DNA of 64,000 nucleotides from Excoecaria cochinchinensis (Eukaryota; Streptophyta; Magnoliopsida; Malpighiales; Euphorbiaceae): NCBI GenBank assembly GCA_947683425.1, contig CANTUQ010000081.1:5452501-5516500 (forward strand), read 5' to 3'. Position numbers and translations under genes: made by a program. The notes under the pieces were generated by a model. The model ran no database searches and was not told where the DNA came from. It saw nothing but the letters and a program-made list of their open reading frames with translations. Within the stretch, counting starts at the first letter, position 1; each line of letters begins with the position of its first letter. This document shows, one piece after another, positions 36,942-46,899 of the stretch.

Positions 36942-37020
36942 CTTTTTGTCTCTTTTTTCTTTCTTTTTTTCTTATTTTACTTTTCTTTTTCTTTTTCTTC
37001 TTCTGTTTTTTTTTTAACCA
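36942..37020. repeat. C/T-rich low-complexity tract in C3
   Basis: TTTCTTTTTC-type repeats; reverse frames read poly-Lys. Confidence 0.85.
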
Positions 37021-38876
37021 CACAAAGAGCTTATCAATGATTAAACCCCTTTCCTGAAATATAAACCCGTTCTTATCAGGGCGATTTTTGGTAACCCTAA
37101 AAAAATTATCAATGATCGAGATTTTCTTCTCGAAGTGTAAACCCACTTTCAACGGGCAATTTTTGATAGCTCAAGCGAATATCGTAATGTACCTCATCCT
37201 TATTAGAGCAGCCATTCTTCTAAGGGAAAGCCAAAATTATTTTAGGCATGGGGTAGTTTTAACATGTGTAACAACAAAATTGGTACGCATTTAGCATACC
37301 AAAATAAAAGCTCAACAGGCTAGCAAGCGATTGCAAAATAAGGGTAAGAAATGGTCATTTAGAGAGCTATACAAAGAAATGGTGCTTAAATCATTTTCTA
37401 GATTTAGCCTTATCCAGGGGTCGCTTTGACGAGTAATCATAAAGGTTCTAGTGCTCTTAGTGAGTTTTCATCCAATCCCCTAATTGCAACTAGTTTTATT
37501 TCAGTTTGTTTTCAAAACGGGCCAAAAGTGCTTTGAACTTAGAAATTACATGGTATGGCCAAATATTTTCATGTGATCTAGCTCTCAAAGGTCAAACATG
37601 TCTACCCTTAACTTAATTAAAAAATGGAATGAAATGCAGATTTCTAGAACTGATATCAAAGCCATTCATAGTTGAGAACCACTTGGGCAGAGTCAGACTC
37701 TAGATCAAAGGTACCTTAATAATGTGCAAATAGGTCAGCGTTTTAGGGTAAAGCTTAAAACAAAAATTTTTATTCCATCAAAAATTTATGTACACAAAAA
37801 TCATGAAAGCATATAAAGAAATTTTTTAAAAAAAAAAAAAAATATGTGCAAATTATGTGTTAAAAACCATATACATGGAGGAATGCATGTAACAGTGTCG
37901 TGCATGTTAATATGTACATTCAATGATGCATGTTGTATGTATTGATTATGGTGCACAATGAATGTTATGGATGTCATAATGTATGTTGGTATGTATATGT
38001 TGCGACAAGCATCGCTATGTATATGCAAGACAAATATATATATGTGTTATGTTCATATTCACAAACTATAATACAAGCAATTTTATATACAAAGTGCACA
38101 AATTTTATTATTGTATGAAAAGAATTATACATGAGACAAAACGCATGTGCTTTATTTACTATTATTGCTTATAAAAAAAATGCACAATACACATACAAGA
38201 AAAAATTCCTCCCAACCGTATTTCTATCACACAGGGGATCGTGCAGTCTCTTTCCTAGGCGGGCTTTATCCAAGGGTTAACAGGGAACCCATTGGACACG
38301 TATAGTGCACGGTGAAAAACCTGCAGCATAACACTCTCAAATTAAAACACAGGCGCATGGGTTTTGCCTTTTATATATCTGGACCTTTCAAACAGACTAA
38401 AACGAGTCCACCGGGGTATGAAAGCCTTTTATGAGTGCCCGATTAATATGTTCAAATTGGTTTGATATATAAGGGCCCACATAGCAAGCATTGTATTATG
38501 GAGCATATCATCTAGTGGAAGTATCTATTGCCATTACATGGGCTTGGTCCAAGGTGATGTTGCTTTAAGGCTACCCAAGCATGGTCCCTGCCAACGGGTC
38601 TAGCTCATCACGAGCATAGCGACCGATCGGGTCTCCATTTGATATACCATAAATGGTACAAGGCTTGGGCTGGTGATTATCCCGAGCACTTCCCTACAAT
38701 GAGTGAAAGTAGAGTCGTGTTTTGGGAATGCACCGAGGTAAAATGGGGACCAACTAGCGTATTTCTAAGGCTCTAATGTATGCAATGCAATTTCGATTAG
38801 AAATGGAATTTTTGATCCTTAACAACTCAATTATAATTTTAACTTAAGTCACTTTCAAAGCGAAGTTTCGATCACC

Positions 38877-38895
38877 GTCCCCAGTGTAGTTGCCA
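38877..38895 (-). other. Primer-binding site of C3
   Basis: The minus strand reads TGGCAACTACACTGGGGAC one base after the LTR end CGTCACA. C2 has TGGCGACTCTATTAGG at the same place. The TGGCGACTC start is the pattern I associate with the tRNA-Arg PBS of Ogre/Tat elements; which tRNA is used here is inferred. Confidence 0.65.
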
Positions 38896-38896
38896 C

Positions 38897-39863
38897 TGTG
38901 ACGCGCGCCGGAACCAGCAAGGCCCTCTTTGAGCCCGCCTTTTGGGGTTCGAGGGATCGGTTCGCGTCTTTATGATCTTGGGTATCGTGAGTCATCTTGG
39001 ATGCCTCCTTTTCAATAGAACATTGGAAAGGATGATCTAGACCCATAATGCCTTTAGGCACCTTTGAGGTATTTTGGAGTCGCCACCCATTTTACAAGAA
39101 ACTGGGAAAGGTCGCTAACCTCTATTGGTCTAAACCAGAGATGGTGTCTGGAACTTCACTCTTATTAATGACTTAAGTTTTATAAATGAGTTGTTAAGAA
39201 ATCAAAATTCCATCTCTCATCTCACACGATAATGCATTAAATTAAATCGCATTCATTCACATTAAAAAGCGGTAAATAAAGCAGTAAATAAATTGCTTAA
39301 AAAATAAAAATAAATTAAATAACAAATGGGGCAGAACAATCCCCCAATAAATAAGTAAATAAATGGATAAATAAATATACATATAAAGGGAATTAATATG
39401 CAACATACATAAATTGGATTATTCATTTAAGCGAGAACATTGGTTCTCGTTTTAATAAAAACGTGAAACTTTCATTTTTAGAATGAAAACGAGGACATTG
39501 GTCCAGTTTTGTTAACAACCATTCAATTTAGTAGAAAACATTTGTGTGGTGGTTATTTTTTAAACGCGGTCAAAAATCTTTTATTATTACAGACCACAAG
39601 CGAATGAAAAAGAATAAAATAATAATTACATATTTCAAAATAATAAACAAATTCTAATCTACTCATCCCGACCATGCTCCTTGGACAAGCCACGTGTCAC
39701 TCGCGGTTACGGTCAAAACAGAAAATAATATTAGTTAATAGTGAATTAAATTAAATTAAATGACAAATAAATAAGTAAATGAATGAATAAAATAAATTGA
39801 GGATTGATGAATATAAAAACACAAATGACAATTATAGTGAGGCTAATAATAATAATATCACAA

Positions 39864-39949
<86 letters not shown>

Positions 39950-40231
39950 TGATGATGATGATGATAATAAACAAAAAGCAATATTAATGAATAATAAAAT
40001 GAACAATAATAATAATAATGATAATACTCACATAATCACAATAAAAATGATAATAATAATAATTATAATATGAACATAAAGTAAATAATAATAATAAAAT
40101 AATAAAATATAATAATAATAATAATACTAACAATAGCACTAATATAACAATAATGACAAATATAATAATCATAGTAGTAATAATAATACTAATACAACAA
40201 TATAATGATAATAATAATAATATGTAAACTA

Positions 40232-40272
<41 letters not shown>

Positions 40273-40560
40273 TAATAATAATAATAATAATAAAAATGAA
40301 AACTCACCGGAGCCTCGCCGGAGCAGCCATTGACGACACCTCTGCCACCGCCGGGTAGATCGCGTCGCCGGGAGTCGAACGCCGGTGGTCACACGCCAGA
40401 ATGTCACCGGAGCTGGCCGAAAATCGCGTGCGACGTTGCTGGCCCTCTCTCGCCGATCAGCTCCACGTCGGAGAACGGGGGAGGCTGGTGACCGGCGGAT
40501 CGCGCGTCTCGCCGCTGGGAGTCTGGCGCTGCCACGCGTGGCCCCCTTCTCCGCCGGAGG
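38897..40560 (-). mobile_element. Right (5') LTR of C3, truncated at a deletion junction
   Basis: Starts TGTGACGCGCGCCGG and follows the left LTR closely until about 40560 (CCGGAGGTG), where the sequence changes to LTR A (GCAGCTGCCC...). About 700 bp of its right end, including the C/T tract, is missing. AAT run lengths differ from the left LTR. Confidence 0.87.
39848..40293. repeat. (AAT)n microsatellite in right LTR of C3
   Basis: One long AAT run of about 27 triplets with a terminal ATG run (about 39947-39963), plus further shorter runs to 40293. Confidence 0.97.
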
Positions 40561-41984
40561 TGTGTGCAGCTGCCCTTGTCCGCCCCGTTTGGGCTAAGCG
40601 GTCGACCTCCGAGATGGTCATTTTCCATGTAGTGATAAAATGTTTTGAGACTCCGGTCTCCTGCGTTACCTTCGGGTATTAAAATTATTTTTGAGGCTTC
40701 GGTCTCCCGTGCCGTGTTCCCGTATCCTCCACCATTGAAATTCAGGCTATTGTGTGAAGTGTCTGGTATTGGTTTAGTGAAGTGTTTTGATTACTGTGTG
40801 ATCTTGATTATGGTAATTGCTTCATGCTTTCTATTTTCAATTCTGATTTCATATAGTGATTATTAATGCATATATATACTTCTGTCCTCTGGTACTTAAT
40901 GAATTATGTATGTTGATGCATGATATTGCTGCATAGTGTTCTGTTGTGTTTTGTTCCTCCCCACTAAGCATTGTCGCTTAGCACGGGTTCTTGTCCCGTG
41001 TAGGTGACAGGTTTTTGGGAGTTTGCTCATGTCGCGCATCTGCAGGTTGGCCACATAGGAGTAGAGCTATTTTTTTTTTGTAATCTCCTCCGGTATTTCT
41101 TTTTGTAAAGGATTTAAGATGTAATATTTTTGATTTTGTATATAAAGGAATTTTAATTATATGATATATGGTTTTCTGTTATTATTGTTAGTGAATGCTT
41201 CCGCTTAGTGCATGTATGATTGTTTGTAGTGAGTGAGCGTCGGGTAGCGCGCCCGCCGTCGTCCTTTCAACCGGGGCGGCGGTGGGGGTCTTACACTCAT
41301 TTTCTCAAGTTTTCTGCTCTCTACTCCTTCCTTTGTTGTTCTTCACATTTTTAGCTAGGGTTTGTGATCAAGAGTGGTTTTTCCAAGAGGTAAGTGTTGG
41401 GTATACAGATTTGCTTCTTCATCTTCATCCTTTTGGGTTGATATGGGTTATGTGATTTGTTCTTGGGTTACTGAACTATTGTTTTGGTTGGATTATATGC
41501 AAGAATCTGAAGAGAGAAGAAAGAGCAAAGGAAAAGGAAAAGTGGTATCTTGAAGATAGTATTTGAAGCTCCATTTCCAGGTTTGGGAGTTGTATTTGGT
41601 TTGAGAGTGTTTTACTATTCTCCGTTCGGATCATGTATTTGAGTTTTGATTGTGCTGTCATTTGTATGTTTTGATACATGTAAAAGTATGTGTTGATAGA
41701 TTTGTGTATATGATTTTCTGGGTTTTTGTAACCTATGTAAATGTCAATTTGATGTGCGTTATTGTTGTGTAATTGAGTTGTTATTGTTATAAGCATGTTT
41801 TAGAGGCATTGGACGTAAGATTTTACATGATTTTGCATGATACATGGTTTTAGGGAAAGATGGGATTTTGATTTCCAAGCTCTATTTTCCAGCATTTTAT
41901 TGAGGAAAGGAAAGGAAAACGTGCTCCTGTCGTGAGTACAACAGAAGGGAGTCTTCCTTTCCCTCGCGGTATCTGATCGACTTG

Positions 41985-42180
41985 CAATCCTTCACGACAC
42001 GTGAAGTTCCTCACGAGTCGTGAAGAATGGCCCGCTCGGTAAGAGGTTCTTCACGACACGTGAAGTATCTTTACGAGTCGTGAAGAAGAGATCGCTTGGT
42101 ATTTGGCCCACTCGGCATAGCCCATTCGACACGGGAGTCTTCAAGACACGTGAAGTATCTTCACGAGTCGTGAAGATATT
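41985..42180 (+). repeat. Long-hairpin array in LTR B2
   Basis: Three units of TTCACGACACGTGA ... TCACGAGTCGTGAA at about 41988, 42049 and 42140. Each stem is about 14 bp with a single mismatch. It corresponds to the arrays in B1. Confidence 0.75.
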
Positions 42181-43470
42181 CCATTTGGAATGAGAGCCGC
42201 TCGGCATGGGAGCCCGCTCGGCAGGATGTGCATGTCTCGGCTGTTGGTGGACATCTCGGCTATTGGCGCACATCTCGGCAGTTGAAGCACGACTCGTGCT
42301 TCCTTGGCTACTGTCGCGAGCGTGACAGTGACCCATATGCCCGCCTACCTATTTTCCTGAAAATGATTTTTCTTTCAAGCTTCTTTTACATGGGTTTTTA
42401 CTACATGGCACATGATTTGTCTTATATGTGGATTATTAAATGATAAGTGATATGTTTAGGATATGATTTGTATATGATTTATATGTATATGAATTATGAT
42501 GATTTATATGTTTCTAAAATTGAGCAATATACATGTATACATGAAATTATATGATTATACTTGATTTTATTCTCTGTTATATGATAATTATACTAGAACA
42601 TGATTGAGTTGTTATTTGAGCCTGATAGTCATAGTAGCGGATAGATAAGTGCTTATCAAGGGTTAGAGTCTGAGTGCAGCTACTATATGTTAGAAGTTAT
42701 ATGTTGACCCCGTTTGGGTTTATATGATTTGAGACTTCGGTCTCTGTTATACCTTTGGGTATACACATTTACACATGATTCGAGACTCTTGTGTCTATAT
42801 GCTTGGATACTGTGTCCTATCAGTATCATTAGTACCCGTATCCACTAGTTAGTGAGTAATCAGGCTATTACATGAGATTTGGTACATGAGACCATTATAT
42901 ATGATTATGATATGTGTTCCCAGTGATACGGAAATGGATATATGCTACATGTATATGTACATGCAATATGACCAGATATGATGCGATACTTGTATTTGGA
43001 TATGAATGGTTATATGTATTATGTTGAAGATGTATATGAATATTGACTACTTGGATATAGATGATTAATTCCTCTATCTTGTGAATACACATATGATGAA
43101 TAAGTAATGGTTACATTCCTAAATACATGTATGTGATGAATATTTGTTATAAGCATGAGTAGTATACGTTTATATGCTTTGGTTCTTGTTAAGTTATATA
43201 CTGTTATTGCAAGTATATGTATATGCTTGTGTTGTTCCTCCCCACTAAGCGTTATCGCTTAGCACGGGTTCTTTTCTCGTATAGGTGGTAGGTTCATTTT
43301 GGAGTCGGACATCTGCAGGTCGGCCATTAGAAGTCTATAGTTGGAGTTTATTTTTGTCTTCCGCTTATTTTGTATATGGGGTTTGATTTTGGAAATGTAA
43401 TTTTGTTAAGGATCGATTTTGTATATGTATATGTTAAATGTTTACAAATCCCTTTTGTAAAACGATAAGG

Positions 43471-44073
43471 TTATTTATATATGGATTTGTTATATTTATG
43501 ATTATATGTATTTGCTTTTAACATGTTTGAGTATATGTATCTAGCCCCGGTATCCTTCCCATGGGGATAACGGGGTGTTACAAATAGCCTCTCTTCCTTA
43601 ACTGACCACTCCCCTCTAATCTGATGAATTACTAAGGACGAATCTCCGAAGACTTTTGCGGTTTTTGCCCCCAAAGCAAGTAGTGCTTCTAATCCAAAAA
43701 TGCAAGCTTCATATTCCGCTTGATTATTGGTCGCCTTGTACCTCAACTTTTTGGCTAATGGTAGCTTCTCACCATCCAGGGTCGTAAGAATAATCCCTGC
43801 TCCTACCCCTTTACTGTTAACTGCCCCATCAAAAAATATCTGCCACCCTTGTATTGCTATGGCCGTGACATCTTCATCTGGGAAATTGTATTCTTACTTG
43901 TCTCCCTCGATAGGATGTTCAGCCAAGAACTCTGCTACAGCTCTTCCCTTAATGGTTTTCCAGGTGATGTATTCGATATAGAACTCCTGCAACAGTAATA
44001 ACCATCTTCCCATTTTTCCTAGTAGAGAGGGCGCTTCTTGAAAGTACTTAAGTGGATTATGCTTGGCGACTGC
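43471..44073 (-). pseudogene. C2 pol: second (archaeal-type) RNase H, truncated at B2 boundary
   Basis: From about 43990 down to 43583 the minus strand reads FFDGAVNSKGVGAGIILTT, then RYKATNNQAEYEACIFGLEA and FGDSSLVIHQIRGEW, a complete-looking archaeal-type RNase H core. It follows the first RNase H after about 60 residues (HNPLKYFQEAPSLLGKMGRW). The frame then runs out of C2 into LTR B2 (43582), so the integrase that should follow is absent. One stop is seen before EYNFPDEDV. Paired RNase H domains are characteristic of Tat-clade elements. Confidence 0.85.
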
Positions 44074-45057
44074 CTACACACTGAAAGAGTGAAAGTAGTG
44101 TCGCAACTTCTTAGAGGCCCAAATTACTGCTAAGCAAATCTTTTCCACTTCCACATATTTAACTTCACATGATAGGAATTTCTTGCTAAGGTAATAAATA
44201 GCAAACTCCACCCCAAACTCATCCTCTTGGGTCATCATGGCACCCACTGAACTGTCTTCTACCACCAGATACAGGATTAGTGGCTTGGCACGACGTTGTG
44301 GTTTTAAGACTGGTGGGTTTAGGAGATAATCCTTAATAGTATCAAAGGCTAGTTGACAATCACTATTCCACACCACCGGTTGATTCTTCATGAGAAGCTT
44401 GAAGATGGGTTCACATACCGAAGCTAGCTTGGCAATAAATCGACTGATGTACTGAAGTTTTCCTAGGAAACTTCTAACTTCCTTCTCTTTCTGAGGCACT
44501 AGCATTTCCCTAATTGGTCTAACCTTATCAGGATCTACTTCAATTCCTCTTTGACTTACCATATGGCCCAATAGCTTACCCGAGGTAACTCCAAAATTGC
44601 ACTTCTTGGGATTGAGACGCAGATTATACTTATTGATCCTTTGAAAGAACTTTTCCAAAGCCCCAAAGTGACTTTCTCTGGTGGCTGATTTGATCATCAT
44701 GTCATCAACATACACCTCCACCTCCTTGTGGATCAAATCATTGAGAACTCTGGTGGCCATTCTTTGATAGGTTGCTCCTGCATTCTTTATTCTGAAAGGC
44801 ATAACCCGATAAGCAAATGTACCCCATTCAGTGATGAAAGCTATTTTAATTCGATCTACGATCTTATTGAGGATTTGATTGTACCCTGCGTATCCATCTA
44901 CAAAATTGTACATCATACAAGCAGCGGCACTATCTACCAATACATCAATATGAGACAGAGGGAAATCGTCTTTCGGACAGGCTTTTTTCAGGTCCTGATA
45001 ATCTACATATACTTGAACCTTTCCATCCTTTTTGGCCACAGGAACTACATTAGCCAA
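44074..45057 (-). pseudogene. C2 pol: reverse transcriptase and first RNase H
   Basis: An open frame of 327 codons. RT motifs: VVPVAKKDGKVQVYVDYQDL, FPLSHIDVLVDS, the substrate-contact segment ITEWGTFAYRVMPFRIKNAG, and the catalytic YVDDMM with its aspartates intact. RNase H1 follows with LILYLVVEDSSVGAMMTQED and YVEVEKICLAVIWASKKLRH. Several conserved positions are changed (for example FVDGYAGYNQI), and a stop lies between this part and 45058. RT copies RNA into DNA and RNase H removes the RNA strand. This is the longest open coding stretch in the window, but it belongs to a dead element. Confidence 0.92.
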
Positions 45058-46020
45058 TCAGGTCGGGTATTGAACCTCTACTAGAAACTTAGCCTCAATC
45101 TGCTTATGGATCTCTTCTTTCACCTTTTGTGCCCATTTCGGTCTAAGTCTTCTGAGTTTTTGCTTGACTGGTTTAGACTCTAGGTAAGTTGGGATGGCAT
45201 GTTCGGTGACGTCTCGAGCAATTCCTAGCATGTCCTCATAGGTCCAAGCAAAGACTTTTTCATATTTTTTTAAAATTCTCTCAAATTTTAACCTCTCCTC
45301 AAGAGTTATGTCTGATGCTATCAAAATTTCCTTTGGGTTCTCCAAAGTTTCAAGATTAAATGCAGTTGTGCTAGTTGAGTTAATGTCAAAAATGAATGCA
45401 TCATGTTTATGATCATAAGAAATGAAATCATCAGAAACATCACACAAGTAAGCAAAGTTGTTCATCTCATTAATATAATCAGAAACATTAACATTGTCAT
45501 TATTGAAAAGTTCTAGCATAAAAAGGTTATCTAAATAACTATTGTCTTCGTTCTCTATGGACGCCGATATTGTAGCCGACTGTTCCTTGGCTTCTTTTTT
45601 TCATAGAGGTTTTTCAACTACCTCCGGTGAAATCTTCAGATCTTGAATCCTCAAATATGGCTCTACCATTTTCTCTTTTCCCTTCAGCCTAGTGGCTAAC
45701 AGCTTGTCAGTGATGATCTCCTCTGGCCCATCCCTATCCTAGACACTGCATTGAGTCGTAATCTCTTCATCCTATAAATCCTCTGCAGACTTGATAACTC
45801 CAACATCCTAGTCAAAGACATCATTGAAGATTTCAAAACCCGGTATGATCTTTCCATCTACCCACTGAGGCTCTTCCTCTCCAGTGTAAGCACAAATTGC
45901 AGATGCAGGAACAAAACTCTCTGAAATGTGAGGGATCTTCTCTGATATTTTCTTCTTGCCACGTTCACCTTTATAGCCCAAACCCTTTCGATCTTTCTGG
46001 CCTTGTGTAGTGATAGCAGA
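45058..46020 (-). pseudogene. C2 pol: linker between protease and reverse transcriptase
   Basis: The part 45058-45519 is open and contains ITLEERLKFERILKKYEKVF, AWTYEDMLGI and PVKQKLRRLRPKWAQKVKEE, the usual Tat pre-RT region (usually written R.RP). Upstream to 46020 several stops break an acidic, low-similarity stretch. Confidence 0.8.
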
Positions 46021-46790
46021 CTACAACCCTTGTGAATTTTTGCCTAAACCAACCCCTGGGAGGAAGTGCATCTTCTTCATCATGTTCACCACCTGATGGC
46101 TATCTGTTGAATTTTGCTCTTCTCCTATCACCAATATATGAAAGCCACTGAATGGATGGTTAGAAATCCCCAAGGTAGACACTTTGTTTTCTCTCGCTGC
46201 TTTAATAGTCACCACCTCTCCTTTATGTGGTATCTTGATCACCTGGTGTAGGGTAGACGACACTCCTCCCAATTTATGGAACCATGGCCTTCCAAGTAGA
46301 GCTGAGAAGTCTGCTAGAATAGGCAAGACCACAAATTATGCCTTTACTTCAATAGGCCCGATCTTGACTAGAGCTCTAAATGTTCCCAATGCTTGTCTTC
46401 AAGAATTGTTATAGGCTATAATGGTTAAGTCAGACTTGCTCAGCATATTTTCATCTAGCACAAAAGCTTAAAGTGCCAGCAAAGGGCAGACATTTATAGA
46501 TGAGCCATCATCTACCATGACACAAGCTGTATGCTTGCAATTAATTTGTGCCTTAATGTACAGTGCCCAATTGTGATTGCGGCCCTCTGTTGGCAAGTTC
46601 GCATCAGAATATACCAATCTTTCTCCTGATCCCCCTTTAACAAGATCTAGTAACTCGGATGGAGAAATCGTGGTGGTCACTGTAGACTCACCCAAAGCCT
46701 CCATAAATTTTTGTCTATGGGAATGGGACTGTCTTGAAAGGTCCCAAATAGATATTTTAGCCGTGGTCTTTTTCAACTAAGCTACAAGAT
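46021..46790 (-). pseudogene. C2 pol: aspartic protease and G-patch motif
   Basis: 46468-46776 contains TACVMVDDGSSINVCPLLAL, the retroviral-type aspartic protease active site in the DDGSS form found in Tat elements. 46021-46332 continues with FSALLGRPWFHKLGGVSSTL, the protease C-terminal flap region, and ends with MMKKMHFLPGVGLGKNSQG, a G-patch motif (RNA-binding, glycine-rich). A gap with stops separates the two frames. The protease cleaves the Gag-Pol polyprotein. Confidence 0.85.
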
Positions 46791-46899
46791 TCTCTTTTAG
46801 CTCCCTTTCTGCAGGTACTTGCACTGGGTCCTATGACTTCTCAACTTCTGGGACCACTCTCCCACTTCTTGTTACAGCCCCAACTTCCTTTCCTTCTCC

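Larger units (their letters stand above)
35105..38896 (-). mobile_element. Internal region of C3: LARD-like, no coding sequence
   Basis: 3.8 kb between two C-type LTRs. On the minus strand it begins with the primer-binding site at 38877-38895, followed by a leader (about 38200-38876) that matches the C2 leader at 48640-49360 (for example CGACCGAT[CT]GGGTCTCC on the plus strand). It ends with the polypurine stretch AATTGGGGGCAAC (35105-35117). No Gag, protease, RT or integrase motif appears in any frame; longer open frames are low-complexity or unrecognised. This is the definition of a large retrotransposon derivative mobilised in trans. The C2-type element is the likely helper. Confidence 0.82.
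32524..41295 (+). mobile_element. Solo LTR A2, split by the LARD-like element C3 and partly deleted
   Basis: Starts TGTAATAACCC and ends GGTCTTACA, with a perfect duplication CTCAT (32519-32523 and 41296-41300). LTR A sequence is present only at 32524-32768 and 40561-41295. Compared with A1, about 1.5 kb between these parts is absent, lost at the 40560 junction along with the end of the C3 right LTR. Hairpins in the right part include GAGAC-TCCG-GTCTC (40647-40660), TACC-TTCG-GGTA (40667-40678), GAGGC-TTCG-GTCTC (40693-40706), CTAAGCA-TTGT-CGCTTAG (40964-40981) and CACGGG-TTCTTGT-CCCGTG (40982-41000). Confidence 0.9.
32213..43582 (+). mobile_element. 3' LTR of element B2, split by solo LTR A2
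   Basis: LTR sequence occupies 32213-32523 and 41301-43582, about 2.6 kb in all, from TGTAACATCCC to GGGGTGTTACA. The right part carries a long-hairpin array (41985-42180), the palindrome GATAAGTGCTTATC (42644-42657), hairpins GAGAC-TTCG-GTCTC (42731-42744) and TATACC-TTTG-GGTATA (42748-42763), and CTAAGCG-TTAT-CGCTTAG (43245-43262). It lies in the internal region of C2. The C2 RNase H sequence resumes right after 43582. Confidence 0.88.
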
